DNA of 64,000 bases from assembly GCF_011043555.1 (NCBI RefSeq), contig NZ_JAAKGS010000002.1, forward strand, positions 682,001-746,000, written 5' to 3'. This document shows positions 23,211 through 32,065 of this stretch, in pieces. Positions within the stretch are counted from its first letter, which is position 1. Every line of letters starts with the position of its first letter. The stretch is from Sphingobacterium sp. SGR-19. Lineage in GTDB: Bacteria; Bacteroidota; Bacteroidia; Sphingobacteriales; Sphingobacteriaceae. Made by a program: the position numbers and the translations under genes. The notes under the pieces are model-generated. The model worked only from the letters and a program-made list of their open reading frames with translations, had not been told where the DNA came from and made no database searches.

Positions 23211-24605
23211 TTATCTGCTTCCACGGGCTGACGAAGAGCGGCTGTTGTTGCTGCTTCTGCTACTTGACGTTGCTGATCCTCGCGAAGAAGAACTCCGGCG
23301 TTGTACGCTGGATCTATTCGAAGAGCTGCTGCGGGAACGGTTCACTTGCGCTGGTGAGCTACTGCGTTGGCTCGCCTGATACACACTGCTGGTGGAAGAG
23401 CTGCGTTGTTGGCGCTGCTGTTGCTTAGGTGCTGTGCGTCCCTGCTGGTTCCGATTAGGTGCAGCGCGGCGCCCGACGTTGCTTCGGCTGTTATTTTGTC
23501 GCGACTGTGTTGCCGTCGGACGGTTTCCTTCACTACGCTGTTGTGTAGCACGGGAATTGCTTGACCTAGGGCTTCGTTGTTGCGTCACGTTTTGATTCCG
23601 TTGTGTTGAACTGCGGTTAACACTTGACCGTTGCTCATTCGAACCTGCGCGGCGCTGTGTTGTCGTACCTTCGCGGCTTTTCCCATTCGGCGTACGGCCC
23701 ACGTTGCGACCTTGCGTACGTCCGGAAGTGGCATTGTCGCGCGTTACACGTTGATTGCTATTATTGAGATTCGGGTTGTTACCGATATAACGTTCCTGCC
23801 TGCCGCTGTTCGATTGCGTTGCGCGGGTGTTACGATTTGATCCCGTTGCACGCACCGTATTCCGGTTACTCCGCGTGTTGGCAGCTCTATCCGGACGGTA
23901 AATGGATACCGAACGATTATCTACCCGTGCGCGACCCGGACGGTCTGTTGTGCGTACGTTTCGAACAGCTACGCGGCGACCGATATGACGTTCAATATCA
24001 CGACGTGCTGGACCGCCATAATAACGGTTATTGTTCACGATATAGGTGTTGTTGATAATCGTTGTGCGGTTGTAAATGTTACGACGTCCATAAGCCCAGT
24101 GACGATGTATATGCCGGTCGTAAATACGTCTTGTGGGAAGAAACACCCATAAATTGATCGGTAAACCAACAGAAACGGTAACGCCCACAGACGGAGCCAT
24201 AGGAGCCCAGCCATAGTAACCCCCGCCGCTTCGCCAGTCTACCCAAGCAGGTCCCCACTCATAACCCGGAATCCAGCCCCAACCACGGTAGTTGGTATGA
24301 ACCCAACGGCCATAATGGAATGGAGCCCATCCCCAGTCGTAGTCGGATACCCAAGTGTTACCATATTCGGTCATCGTCCAGTAACCGTTTGTACCGTACG
24401 GACGAAAATTAGCCTCTGCTCTTGGAAACCAAATATCACCATAGGCAGGATCGCGATCCCAATGTCCATATGGAGATAATTCATTGTAAAATAAATCAAA
24501 TGAAACTGAACCGTGAGGTTGAGCAGACACTTGTTTATGGGAGAAGACACTAAATGCAAATGCAATTAATGCAATCAGTAAGGTGGGTGTTTTTATGCTT
24601 CTCAT
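23211..24605 (-). CDS. Secreted DUF6600-type protein with a long Arg/Ser-rich tail
   Basis: A 464-residue protein with a type I signal peptide (IALIAFAFSVFSHKQVSAQ). Residues 30-180 are rich in Trp, Tyr and Gly, with repeats such as LSPYGHWDRDPAYGDIWFPR, WGWAPFHYGRWVHTNYRGW and YYGWAPMAP, as in DUF6600/YXWGXW-type proteins. From about residue 225 to the end the sequence is low-complexity Arg, Ser, Asn, Gln and Thr with almost no acidic residues, ending in Ser-Arg repeats. The tail should be disordered and highly basic. Function unknown; possibly cell-surface, binding acidic polymer. Confidence 0.75.
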   Translation of the reverse strand: MRSIKTPTLLIALIAFAFSVFSHKQVSAQPHGSVSFDLFYNELSPYGHWDRDPAYGDIWFPRAEANFRPYGTNGYWTMTEYGNTWVSDYDWGWAPFHYGRWVHTNYRGWGWIPGYEWGPAWVDWRSGGGYYGWAPMAPSVGVTVSVGLPINLWVFLPTRRIYDRHIHRHWAYGRRNIYNRTTIINNTYIVNNNRYYGGPARRDIERHIGRRVAVRNVRTTDRPGRARVDNRSVSIYRPDRAANTRSNRNTVRATGSNRNTRATQSNSGRQERYIGNNPNLNNSNQRVTRDNATSGRTQGRNVGRTPNGKSREGTTTQRRAGSNEQRSSVNRSSTQRNQNVTQQRSPRSSNSRATQQRSEGNRPTATQSRQNNSRSNVGRRAAPNRNQQGRTAPKQQQRQQRSSSTSSVYQASQRSSSPAQVNRSRSSSSNRSSVQRRSSSSRGSATSSSRSSNNSRSSSARGSR

Positions 24606-24711
24606 GATCTTCGTCTTTAAATAGTAAAACTTTCGTCAATCTTATTACTATGACTGCATAGCAATAGCGAAGGTTTAATTAGCCGATCGTGTTGATGTTC
24701 ACAAAAGTTTT

Positions 24712-24719
24712 TATCTTTG
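24712..24719 (+). promoter_or_regulatory. Predicted -7 element of the mla operon
   Basis: TATCTTTG fits TAnnTTTG, 32 bases before the mlaE start; a TTG lies 17 bases upstream (24692-24694). Confidence 0.45.
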
Positions 24720-24751
24720 CCGAGTACTTCTTTGGAAAACCTCATACATAA

Positions 24752-25510
24752 ATGGGACGTAAAATAGAAAAACTACTTATTGAGTTCGCCAGAATCCATC
24801 GTTTTATGATGAGTTTCCTACGGGAAGCGGTATCTCCTCCTTACGAATTTAAAGAGATTGTCCGTCAGTGTTACGAGATCGGATGGAAATCGTTTCCATT
24901 GATCAGTTTGACGGGATTTATCGTAGGCTTTGTCTTTACTAAACAATCGCGACCTTCTCTCGAAGATTTTGGCGCCACGTCCTGGCTTCCGAATCTAATA
25001 TCCATTGCAATTGTTCGGGCATTAGCTCCTTTGGTTACGGCATTGATTGCTTCGGGCAAAGTCGGTTCCCAGATTGGAGCAGAGCTGAGTTCGATGAATG
25101 TGACCGAGCAGATTGATGCTATGGAAGTTTCAGGTACCAACCCGACAAAATTCTTAATATCTACGCGCATCATTGCAACGACAACGATGATTCCGGTGCT
25201 GTGTTTTTATGTAGCAGGTATTGGTTTATTGGGCGGATATTTGAGTATAGCTACCAAAGATGATTTAAGTATTTTAGCCTTTTTTACCCAAGTTTTCGAA
25301 TCGATTGCAGCCAAAGATGTTTTCGCGATGGTATTACGGGCGGTAGTCTTTGGATTCACCATTGGATTTGCAAGCACTTATGTTGGTTATTATTCATCCA
25401 AAGGAACAGAAGGTGTTGGTAAGGCGGCCAATGCTGCGGTAGTATCGTCCATGTTCCTCGTGTTTATCGAAGAATTGCTTATCGTTCAATTACTTTCCTT
25501 GATTGGCTAA
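24752..25510 (+). CDS. mlaE: MlaE-family ABC transporter permease
   Basis: A 252-residue integral membrane protein of the MlaE/TrnL1 family with about five to six hydrophobic segments. Characteristic region: ALIASGKVGSQIGAELSSMN followed by VTEQIDAMEVSGTNPTKFLI. It is the permease of the Mla-type phospholipid transporter that moves lipids between inner and outer membranes. First gene of an mlaE-mlaF-mlaD operon with 6-base gaps. Confidence 0.93.
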   Translation: MGRKIEKLLIEFARIHRFMMSFLREAVSPPYEFKEIVRQCYEIGWKSFPLISLTGFIVGFVFTKQSRPSLEDFGATSWLPNLISIAIVRALAPLVTALIASGKVGSQIGAELSSMNVTEQIDAMEVSGTNPTKFLISTRIIATTTMIPVLCFYVAGIGLLGGYLSIATKDDLSILAFFTQVFESIAAKDVFAMVLRAVVFGFTIGFASTYVGYYSSKGTEGVGKAANAAVVSSMFLVFIEELLIVQLLSLIG

Positions 25511-25516
25511 TAAAGT

Positions 25517-26290
25517 ATGGAGAAGAAGAAAGTAAATATCAATCAGGACGACGTGGTAATCCACGTCGATAACGTCAGTAAATCGTTTGGTGACCTGCAT
25601 GTATTACGTCATGTTGATCTCCAATTATTTAATGGCGAGAATTTAGTTGTTTTAGGACGCTCTGGCACAGGTAAATCTGTACTGATCAAGCTTATATCGG
25701 GATTGCTAAAACCAGACGAAGGTGACATCCATGTGTTGGGGGAAATAGTTAACCGATTAGATGAAAGGGAATTGCGTGCCTTGCGCCAACGTATTGGTTT
25801 TTCTTTTCAGAATAGCGCGTTATATGATAGTATGACCGTGCGGGAGAACCTGGAATTTCCGTTGGTCAGAAATAAGCGTAATTTGACGAGAGCAGAAATT
25901 GATAAAGAGGTAGAGGAAGTGCTGGAAGGTGTAGGACTTTCACAAGCGATCAATCAAATGCCTTCAGAATTGTCCGGTGGACAACGTAAGCGTATCGGGA
26001 TTGCCCGTACATTGATATTGCGCCCGGATATTATGTTGTATGATGAGCCTACTGCCGGCCTTGATCCATTGACTTGTCTGGATATAAACTCATTAATAAA
26101 CCAGGTGCAGGAACAATATAGAACTTCATCCATTATTATTACCCATGATTTGTCCTGCGCAAAAATGGTGGGGGATAGAATGGTGATGCTGTTGGATGGT
26201 AAATTTGAAAGACAGGGGACGTTCGAGGAGATTTTTGATACGGATGATGAACGTGTGAAACCCTTTTATGATTATAATTTTATTGATTAA
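25517..26290 (+). CDS. mlaF: MlaF-family ABC transporter ATP-binding protein
   Basis: A 257-residue ATPase. Walker A is LGRSGTGKSVLIKLISG, Q-loop in IGFSFQNSALYDSMTVRENL, signature LSGGQRKRIGIARTL, Walker B IMLYDEPTAGLDPLTCLDIN, H-loop SIIITHDLSC. It powers the MlaE permease. It has a short N-terminal extension before the first strand. Confidence 0.94.
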   Translation: MEKKKVNINQDDVVIHVDNVSKSFGDLHVLRHVDLQLFNGENLVVLGRSGTGKSVLIKLISGLLKPDEGDIHVLGEIVNRLDERELRALRQRIGFSFQNSALYDSMTVRENLEFPLVRNKRNLTRAEIDKEVEEVLEGVGLSQAINQMPSELSGGQRKRIGIARTLILRPDIMLYDEPTAGLDPLTCLDINSLINQVQEQYRTSSIIITHDLSCAKMVGDRMVMLLDGKFERQGTFEEIFDTDDERVKPFYDYNFID

Positions 26291-26296
26291 AGATAT

Positions 26297-27292
26297 ATGA
26301 GTACAAACGAAAGGAAGCGTTCGCTTACAGTTGGATTATTCGTCCTGATTGGTTTAATTATTTTGGTAGCGGGTATTCTGGTATTGGGAACGCAACAAAA
26401 CAAATTCAGCAAGAATTTGGTTGTGACGACCTATTTCCATGACGTAAAAGGATTGAAGGTGGGAAACAATGTCTGGTTTTCGGGCGTGAAAGTGGGGATT
26501 GTCAAAGAAATAAAGTTCCAAAGTATCGACGATGTGAAAGTCGTTATGCACATTGAAGAGAAATCCAGTCAGTTTATTCGGGAAGATGTCGTCGCCAAGC
26601 TAGGTTCCGATGGATTGATCGGAAATGCTATCGTTAACCTGGTGGGAGGATCGGATGAGGTTCCACCGATAAGAGACGGCGATGTTATTAAATCGGTGGG
26701 TGGTACGGACACGGACGCCATGTTTGCAACATTACAAACCAATAATGAAAATTTAGTGGAGATAACCAAGAATTTTGCCATACTTTCCAAACAAATGGTG
26801 GAAGGAAAAGGTACGGTGGGAGCTTTAATGACAGATTCCACCATTGCACTGTCATTAAAGAGTACGGTACAAGGGCTAGACAAAACGATGGCTGATGTCA
26901 ATAAAGCTTCTGCTAACCTGGTTGTTTTGATGAACAAATTAAACAGTAATCAAGGACTAATCCATGATTTGACAACGGATACGGCGGTTTTCGCAAGCTT
27001 AAGGGAATCAGCAGCGCAACTTCAAGGCGTAACAGAAACAGCATCAACGTTAATGGAAAATCTGAATGCTACTTCTGCGCGTCTCAACGATAAGAATAAC
27101 GCCATCGGTGTATTGACAAATGATCCAGAAGCTGCGGAAGAGATTAGGCAGATACTTCGCAACCTGAACGGTAGTACCGATAAGCTCGACGAAAATATGA
27201 AAGCGTTGCAGAGCAACTTTCTGTTTAGGGGGTATTTCCGGAAACAACAAAAAGAACAGGAAAAGGCTACTAAAGATTCTTTAAAGATGTAA
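26297..27292 (+). CDS. mlaD: MlaD/MCE-family lipid-binding protein
   Basis: A 331-residue protein with a membrane anchor at about residues 11-31 (VGLFVLIGLIILVAGILVLG) and an MCE domain at about 38-120 (VTTYFHDVKGLKVGNNVWFS, GLIGNAIVNLVGGS). A long helical, Thr/Asn/Leu-rich C-terminal part (140-315) follows. It would form a periplasmic ring with MlaE and MlaF and shuttle phospholipid. The long helical tail is typical of Bacteroidota versions and longer than E. coli MlaD. Confidence 0.92.
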   Translation: MSTNERKRSLTVGLFVLIGLIILVAGILVLGTQQNKFSKNLVVTTYFHDVKGLKVGNNVWFSGVKVGIVKEIKFQSIDDVKVVMHIEEKSSQFIREDVVAKLGSDGLIGNAIVNLVGGSDEVPPIRDGDVIKSVGGTDTDAMFATLQTNNENLVEITKNFAILSKQMVEGKGTVGALMTDSTIALSLKSTVQGLDKTMADVNKASANLVVLMNKLNSNQGLIHDLTTDTAVFASLRESAAQLQGVTETASTLMENLNATSARLNDKNNAIGVLTNDPEAAEEIRQILRNLNGSTDKLDENMKALQSNFLFRGYFRKQQKEQEKATKDSLKM

Positions 27293-27339
27293 GGACATAA
27301 ATGTAAAGGTGTAATGAACAACTTTGCAGAAGTCATCTC

Positions 27340-28032
27340 ATGAAAATAACGGATAAAGATGTTATCTATGAGGACAATCACTACATAGCGATCAATAAGC
27401 GAGCTGGTGATATTGTGCAAGTAGATGATACGGGAGATAAATCATTGGAAGATATGGTCAATGCCTATCTTACCGCCAAATACCAAAAGCCAAACGGCGC
27501 TTTTGTAGGTGTTATCCATCGATTGGATAGACCTGTCAGTGGTATGATTCTTTTTGCAAAAACGAGTAAAGGTCTGGATCGCATGAACCGTTTGTTTCAC
27601 GACCGGAAAGTATCAAAAACCTATTTAGCCGTCGTACGTAATCGTCCACCCAAAGATACGGATACATTAAAAAACTGGCTACTGCGGGATCGTAAAAAAA
27701 TGATCACTAAAGCCTACGACCGAGAAGTAAAGGGAGGGAGCTTTGCGCAATTGGATTACGAGGTTTTAGGTGTTCTTGATGGTTATTATCTATTGAAAGT
27801 AGAACCTGTGACCGGACGTACACACCAGATTCGTGCCCAATTGGCATATATGGGTTGCCCTATCGTAGGGGACAACAAATATGGATACCCACGTGGAAGC
27901 CTTCGTCGTACAATTTGTCTACATTCCTGTTCTTTGGAATTTATTCACCCTATAAAAAATGAGAAGCTAACGCTTACCGCAAAGTTACCTGTAGACGGTT
28001 TTTGGGAACGGTTTAATATTTTGTTGAAGTAG
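27340..28032 (+). CDS. RluA-family pseudouridine synthase
   Basis: A 230-residue synthase without an S4 domain. The catalytic Asp is in FVGVIHRLDRPVSGMILFAK. Later marks are YLAVVRNRPP, LLKVEPVTGRTHQIRAQLAY and CPIVGDNKYGYP. It makes pseudouridine in rRNA or tRNA. The specific target is not decidable; the compact size fits the RluA/YqcB/RsuA-like rRNA group. It starts 47 bases after mlaD and may be read from the same promoter. Confidence 0.9.
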   Translation: MKITDKDVIYEDNHYIAINKRAGDIVQVDDTGDKSLEDMVNAYLTAKYQKPNGAFVGVIHRLDRPVSGMILFAKTSKGLDRMNRLFHDRKVSKTYLAVVRNRPPKDTDTLKNWLLRDRKKMITKAYDREVKGGSFAQLDYEVLGVLDGYYLLKVEPVTGRTHQIRAQLAYMGCPIVGDNKYGYPRGSLRRTICLHSCSLEFIHPIKNEKLTLTAKLPVDGFWERFNILLK

Positions 28033-28056
28033 AAATTTGACAGCTGTAAAAATAAA

Positions 28057-29226
28057 TTACGACATAAAATTTTCCAAGGTCAAGTCACGCCAGCTGCTCA
28101 CCTGTATTCCACTGCTTCGGGATTGATTTTGGTCGCCTCCGTATAGGATAAAGCCGTTTTTTGTATCACTAAGTTTCATCCAGTAGAGAAGGTTCTTGAA
28201 GAAATCAGTATGGACGGTCTTCCCGGATTTAATTTCTACAGGAGTTAGGTGGTCGACATTATCAATCACGAGATCTACTTCACGGCCTGTTTTGTCACGC
28301 CAGTAATAGAGGTTGATTTCCCTCCCGTTATTTGTCCTCTTTTTGATTAAATCTGAAACTACGCAAGTTTCGAATATATTTCCTCTAAGCGGGTGTGTTT
28401 CCAACTGTTTTTCTTGTGTTATTCCCAGCAGCGAACATACCAAGCCCGTGTCATAGAAATAGATTTTCGGTCTTTTGACAATGGTCTTGTTGAAATTTTT
28501 AAAATGTGGGCGGAGTAGGAATATGATGAAACTACTTTCAAGGATACCTATCCACGATTGTATTGTTTTGATATCTACCCCAACTTCTACCGCTAATGGC
28601 GTGATGTTTAGCTCCTGTCCGGATCGGCCAGCGAGTAAACGGACGAATCGCTCGAAAACAATCAGGTCCGTAACATTTTTGATTTGCCGTACGTCCCGTT
28701 CGATATAGGTGCGTAAGTAGTTAGGGAACCAGTCCATTGGTGGAATACCGTGGTCGTATAGCGGCGGATAACCTCCCTGTAGCAACACCGTATCCTGCTT
28801 CATTAATTCGGGAGCATCCCGGTTATATAATTCCTGTAATGAAAAAGGCAATAACTGTAGATAAGCCACCCTGCCGGCTAGGCTTTGCGTAATATTCTGT
28901 TGTAGTAAAAAGTTGTTTGAACCCGTTAATATAAATTCGCCCATTCTGTTGCGCTGATCGAGGATGCCCTGTAAATAGGAGAATAAATCGGGTGTACGTT
29001 GTACCTCATCCAAAATAGCTCCATCGGGATAGTTCCCTAAAAAACCGCGAGGATCCGCCAATGCGTATTGCCGGGTATCGGGATCTTCTAATGAAACATA
29101 AGGCTTGTCCTTAAACAAGGAGCGCACTAAAGTGGTTTTGCCCGATTGCCTTGGACCGATTACGGCAACCGCTCTGAATAGAGATGCTAATTGTAACAGT
29201 TTTTCTGTTGCTGCGCGAGGAATCAT
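28057..29226 (-). CDS. AAA ATPase with DUF4143 nuclease-like domain
   Basis: About 389 residues from the ATG at 29226; the frame stays open further upstream but that part has no domain character. The AAA_14 domain has Walker A VIGPRQSGKTTLVRSLF, Walker B GAILDEVQRTPDLF and a sensor-like ILTGSNNFLL. The C-terminal DUF4143 part has the PD-(D/E)XK-like pattern YYWRDKTGREVDLVI followed by VEIKSGKT. These are widespread, often mobile-looking ATPases of unknown role. A perfect inverted repeat lies 24 bases upstream of the start. Orientation is opposite to both neighbours. Confidence 0.9.
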   Translation of the reverse strand: MIPRAATEKLLQLASLFRAVAVIGPRQSGKTTLVRSLFKDKPYVSLEDPDTRQYALADPRGFLGNYPDGAILDEVQRTPDLFSYLQGILDQRNRMGEFILTGSNNFLLQQNITQSLAGRVAYLQLLPFSLQELYNRDAPELMKQDTVLLQGGYPPLYDHGIPPMDWFPNYLRTYIERDVRQIKNVTDLIVFERFVRLLAGRSGQELNITPLAVEVGVDIKTIQSWIGILESSFIIFLLRPHFKNFNKTIVKRPKIYFYDTGLVCSLLGITQEKQLETHPLRGNIFETCVVSDLIKKRTNNGREINLYYWRDKTGREVDLVIDNVDHLTPVEIKSGKTVHTDFFKNLLYWMKLSDTKNGFILYGGDQNQSRSSGIQVSSWRDLTLENFMS

Positions 29227-29249
29227 ATTGCTAATATAAGTATATTGAT

Positions 29250-29282
29250 GGAAAAATATGGAATCTAATTCCATATTTTTCC
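29250..29282. promoter_or_regulatory. Perfect 14-base inverted repeat before the DUF4143 ATPase gene
   Basis: GGAAAAATATGGAA and TTCCATATTTTTCC flank a 5-base spacer (TCTAA). It lies 24-56 bases upstream of the minus-strand start at 29226, a typical place for a dimeric regulator's operator or a 5' hairpin. Confidence 0.55.
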
Positions 29283-29342
29283 GATTGAAAAATAGTACTA
29301 CAATTAGGCACAAATGTAATAGACCTGAGCATGCCGTAAATG

Positions 29343-29350
29343 TACTTTTG
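29343..29350 (+). promoter_or_regulatory. Predicted -7 element of the catabolic operon
   Basis: TACTTTTG fits TAnnTTTG, 40 bases before the ridA ATG. It is the only good candidate before the run of plus-strand genes 29390-36534. No -33 at 19 bases. Confidence 0.45.
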
Positions 29351-29389
29351 CTATACAGTATACACATAAATTAAACCAAAACATTGTAT

Positions 29390-29794
29390 ATGAGTAAGCA
29401 GAAAATTGTACACCCCGATAGAGACGCGGCTTTCGTTACCGGAGCATATTCTGATGGTGTTATTGCGGGCGGGTTTCTTTTTATCAGCGGCCAGGCCTCG
29501 GTGGATTTCAAAACCTCTACTTTTATCCTAGGGAGCATAGAAGAAGAAACAAACCGCACGATGGAAAATATAAAATCCATTGTTCAAGCTGCGGGTGCCA
29601 CGATGGATGATGTGATCAAAAGTACCGTTCATTTATCTAATATCGACGATTTTAGTCGATTTAATAATGTATACGCACGCTTTTTTGGAGACGTAAAACC
29701 TGCGAGAACAACGGTACAGTCCGTGCTGGGAGAGGGAATTTGTGTAGAGATAGATTGTATTGTAAAGCTTCCCGATACCCATGAAAATGAATGA
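29390..29794 (+). CDS. RidA-family enamine/imine deaminase
   Basis: A 134-residue YjgF/YER057c/UK114 protein. Marks: GGFLFISGQASVDF near residue 30, the substrate-binding Arg in KPARTTVQSVLGEGICVEID near 100-115, and the C-terminal Glu of that run. RidA-type proteins hydrolyse reactive enamines such as 2-aminoacrylate released by PLP dehydratases. I chose the ATG at 29390; a TTG 6 bases upstream is possible. It is the first gene of the catabolic run and overlaps the next gene by 14 bases. The PLP enzyme at 35443 could supply its substrate. Confidence 0.88.
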   Translation: MSKQKIVHPDRDAAFVTGAYSDGVIAGGFLFISGQASVDFKTSTFILGSIEEETNRTMENIKSIVQAAGATMDDVIKSTVHLSNIDDFSRFNNVYARFFGDVKPARTTVQSVLGEGICVEIDCIVKLPDTHENE

Positions 29795-30782
29795 TCGTTT
29801 AAATAGGCAAATTGCGGTTGTAGGGCTTGGGTTAATGGGAAGTAGTATCGTGGTTTCTTTGCTAGCATCTGGTTACCGTGTCGTGGCTTTAGCTCCCATA
29901 CCGGGAGAAAAAAATCCTGCTATCCAACATATCGTGACGTTGCTGCGGCATGCAGACAAAGCTAATCTACTACCTAAAGGTTTGGATTACTGCGTACATA
30001 ACCTAACGGTGACCGAAGATTACCGAGAGATAAGGGATTGCACCTTTGTGCAGGAATGTGTAATTGAAGATATGGAAATCAAAAATAAGGTTTATCACCA
30101 GATTACGAACCATGTATCTCAAGAAACTGTTATAGCCTCCAATACTTCAGCAATACCCATCAGCGATCTGCAACAGTTCGTGTCCAATCCCAGTCGATTT
30201 ATCGGTGTGCATTGGGCAGAACCTGCTTATATGACGCGCTTTTTGGAAGTGACATGTGGAATGAAGACAGATTTAGATATAGCCAAGCGGGTGATGGATT
30301 TAGGAAAAAGTTGGGGTAAAGAGCCTACACTTTTGAGAAAGGATATACGGGGTTTTATTACCAACAGGCTGATGTATGCTGTTTATCGTGAAGCATTGAC
30401 GTTAATTGAAAATGGTGATGCCACGATGGAAGATGCCGATAAGGTTTTTCGCTATGATGTGGGCTCATGGATAACCTTAATGGGGATTTTCAGACGAATG
30501 GACTTTATGGGATTTGCCGATTATATCGATTCTTTTGAGAGCATCCTTCCAAAATTAAGCAATCGTACAGATGTGCCAGATCTTATGCGGCCTTTGGTGG
30601 TAGAACGTGCGAGAGGTATACACAGTGGTAAAGGCTTTTATGATTATAATGAGAAACAAGCTAAAGCTTGGGAAGAAGCGTTCGCGCAATTCAATAAGGA
30701 AATTTATCATTTAGCGACACGATATACAGAGAAATATATAAGGGAAAAGACATATAATGAACAGAAGCTATCAAAAATCTAA
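29781..30782 (+). CDS. 3-hydroxyacyl-CoA dehydrogenase-like NAD-dependent dehydrogenase
   Basis: A 333-residue protein with an N-terminal Rossmann fold (IAVVGLGLMGSSIVVSLLAS) and a helical C-terminal dimer domain. The family residues are present: ECVIEDMEIK, SNTSAIPISD, and catalytic His144 in FIGVHWAEPAYMTRFLEV with the paired Glu156. The C-terminal HSGKGFYDYNE is also typical. Single-domain enzymes of this type oxidise 3-hydroxy acids or their CoA or amide derivatives, such as carnitine or L-gulonate. The usual HFFNP motif is altered to HWAEP, which suggests a substrate other than acyl-CoA. A degenerate paralogue is at 32066. Confidence 0.85.
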   Translation: MKMNDRLNRQIAVVGLGLMGSSIVVSLLASGYRVVALAPIPGEKNPAIQHIVTLLRHADKANLLPKGLDYCVHNLTVTEDYREIRDCTFVQECVIEDMEIKNKVYHQITNHVSQETVIASNTSAIPISDLQQFVSNPSRFIGVHWAEPAYMTRFLEVTCGMKTDLDIAKRVMDLGKSWGKEPTLLRKDIRGFITNRLMYAVYREALTLIENGDATMEDADKVFRYDVGSWITLMGIFRRMDFMGFADYIDSFESILPKLSNRTDVPDLMRPLVVERARGIHSGKGFYDYNEKQAKAWEEAFAQFNKEIYHLATRYTEKYIREKTYNEQKLSKI

Positions 30783-32064
30783 GGATCTATTGGATAGAGC
30801 CAGTCAGGTCTTAGCAGGGGGAGTGTCTTCCGAATTCAGAAAATACAACCATCCTCATGCGATCTTTTATACACATGGTGAAGGGACACATATATATGAT
30901 GTAGATGGTAACGACTACTTGGACTTCACATTAAGCCAAGGGCCGTTAATTGTTGGGCATTCCCATCCGAAAGTGTTGGAGGCGATAGAGAAATATTCCC
31001 GAGAAGGGCAATTGTTTGCTGGCCAACATATCAAAGAAATTGAATTAGCGGAGAAATTAAACCAATTGATTCCTTCGGCAGAGCTGATGCGTTTTTGCTT
31101 AGATGGTTCCGAAGCGGTTCAAACGGCATTCCGTGTTGCCAGGTCGAAGATGGGGAAGAATAAGTTCTTGCGTTTCGAAGGGCATTATCATGGTTGGTTG
31201 GATAATGTCGCCTGGGGTATCAGTACCGGATCTATTGAGGCGTTGGGCGATGAAGATAATCCAAATGTGTTTCCGTGGTCGGCGGGGCTATCGCCAAACA
31301 GTAAAAATGATTTTATTGTGCTTCCGTGGAATGATTTGGCTTTAGTAGAACGTGTCGTAGCAGAAAAGCATAACGAATTGGCTGCAATTATTACAGAGCC
31401 GATCATGTGTAATAACGGATGCATTGTGCCTAATGAAGGGTTTTTGCAAGGGTTACGGACAATCTGTGATCGCTATGGAATAGCGTTGATTTTTGATGAA
31501 GTCATTACCGGCTTTCGATTGGGGCTGGGAGGGGCACAGCAATATTACGGTGTTACACCGGATCTGTCCATTTTTGCTAAAGCCATTGCCAGCGGGTATC
31601 CGATTAGTGCTATTGTTGGCAAAAAAGAGTGGATGGATGAAATTGTGTCAGCAAGGGTCATCCATGCCGGTACGATGAATACCAGTAATCCAACGGTGGC
31701 AGCGGCTTTGGCGACCATCGCTGTGCTGGAGCAGGATCCGGATACCCATAACCGTATGTTCCGTTTGGGAAATAGTTTGATGGCAGGTTTGCGAGAAGCT
31801 GCAAAACAAGCAGGGCAGGACTTGCAAGTACAAGGCGTGGGGCCGATGTTCAATACGGCTTTTACGTCATTACCTGAAGTGAAGAATTATAGAGATACAC
31901 TTCAAGCGGATAAAGCAAAACTGGGACGTTTCGTCGCTCGATTGCATGATCGTGGTATCCGTGTTATCGGTCGTGGACTTTGGTATATCTCGGCGGTACA
32001 TACCGAGGATGATATCGATCAGGCTATTGAAATAAGTGAGACGGTTTTAAAAGAGTTGAAATGA
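30757..32064 (+). CDS. Class III aminotransferase, glutamate-1-semialdehyde-aminomutase-like
   Basis: A 435-residue PLP enzyme. Marks: YDVDGNDYLDFTLSQGPLIV, FCLDGSEAVQTAFRVAR, FDEVITGFRLGLGGAQQYYG with Asp247, and the PLP Lys275 in SIFAKAIASGYPISA. It resembles the GSA-aminomutase-like group, which includes beta-amino acid and amino-sugar transaminases. A heme-pathway role is unlikely, because it sits in a catabolic operon between two dehydrogenase-like genes. Overlaps the upstream gene by 26 bases. It probably moves an amino group from an amine or beta-amino acid. Confidence 0.88.
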   Translation: MNRSYQKSKDLLDRASQVLAGGVSSEFRKYNHPHAIFYTHGEGTHIYDVDGNDYLDFTLSQGPLIVGHSHPKVLEAIEKYSREGQLFAGQHIKEIELAEKLNQLIPSAELMRFCLDGSEAVQTAFRVARSKMGKNKFLRFEGHYHGWLDNVAWGISTGSIEALGDEDNPNVFPWSAGLSPNSKNDFIVLPWNDLALVERVVAEKHNELAAIITEPIMCNNGCIVPNEGFLQGLRTICDRYGIALIFDEVITGFRLGLGGAQQYYGVTPDLSIFAKAIASGYPISAIVGKKEWMDEIVSARVIHAGTMNTSNPTVAAALATIAVLEQDPDTHNRMFRLGNSLMAGLREAAKQAGQDLQVQGVGPMFNTAFTSLPEVKNYRDTLQADKAKLGRFVARLHDRGIRVIGRGLWYISAVHTEDDIDQAIEISETVLKELK

Positions 32065-32065
32065 T

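Noticed and set aside
24871-25173. 100-codon frame antisense to mlaE
   Set aside because: Shadow of a strongly conserved gene; no start context or family character.
29227-29367. 47-codon N-terminal extension of the DUF4143 ATPase
   Set aside because: It would translate through the perfect palindrome at 29250-29282 and has no domain character; the ATG at 29226 leads directly into the ATPase domain.
30757-32064. HemL (glutamate-1-semialdehyde aminomutase) of heme synthesis
   Set aside because: Similarity is at the family level only, and the gene lies in a catabolic operon between dehydrogenase-like genes with overlapping frames.
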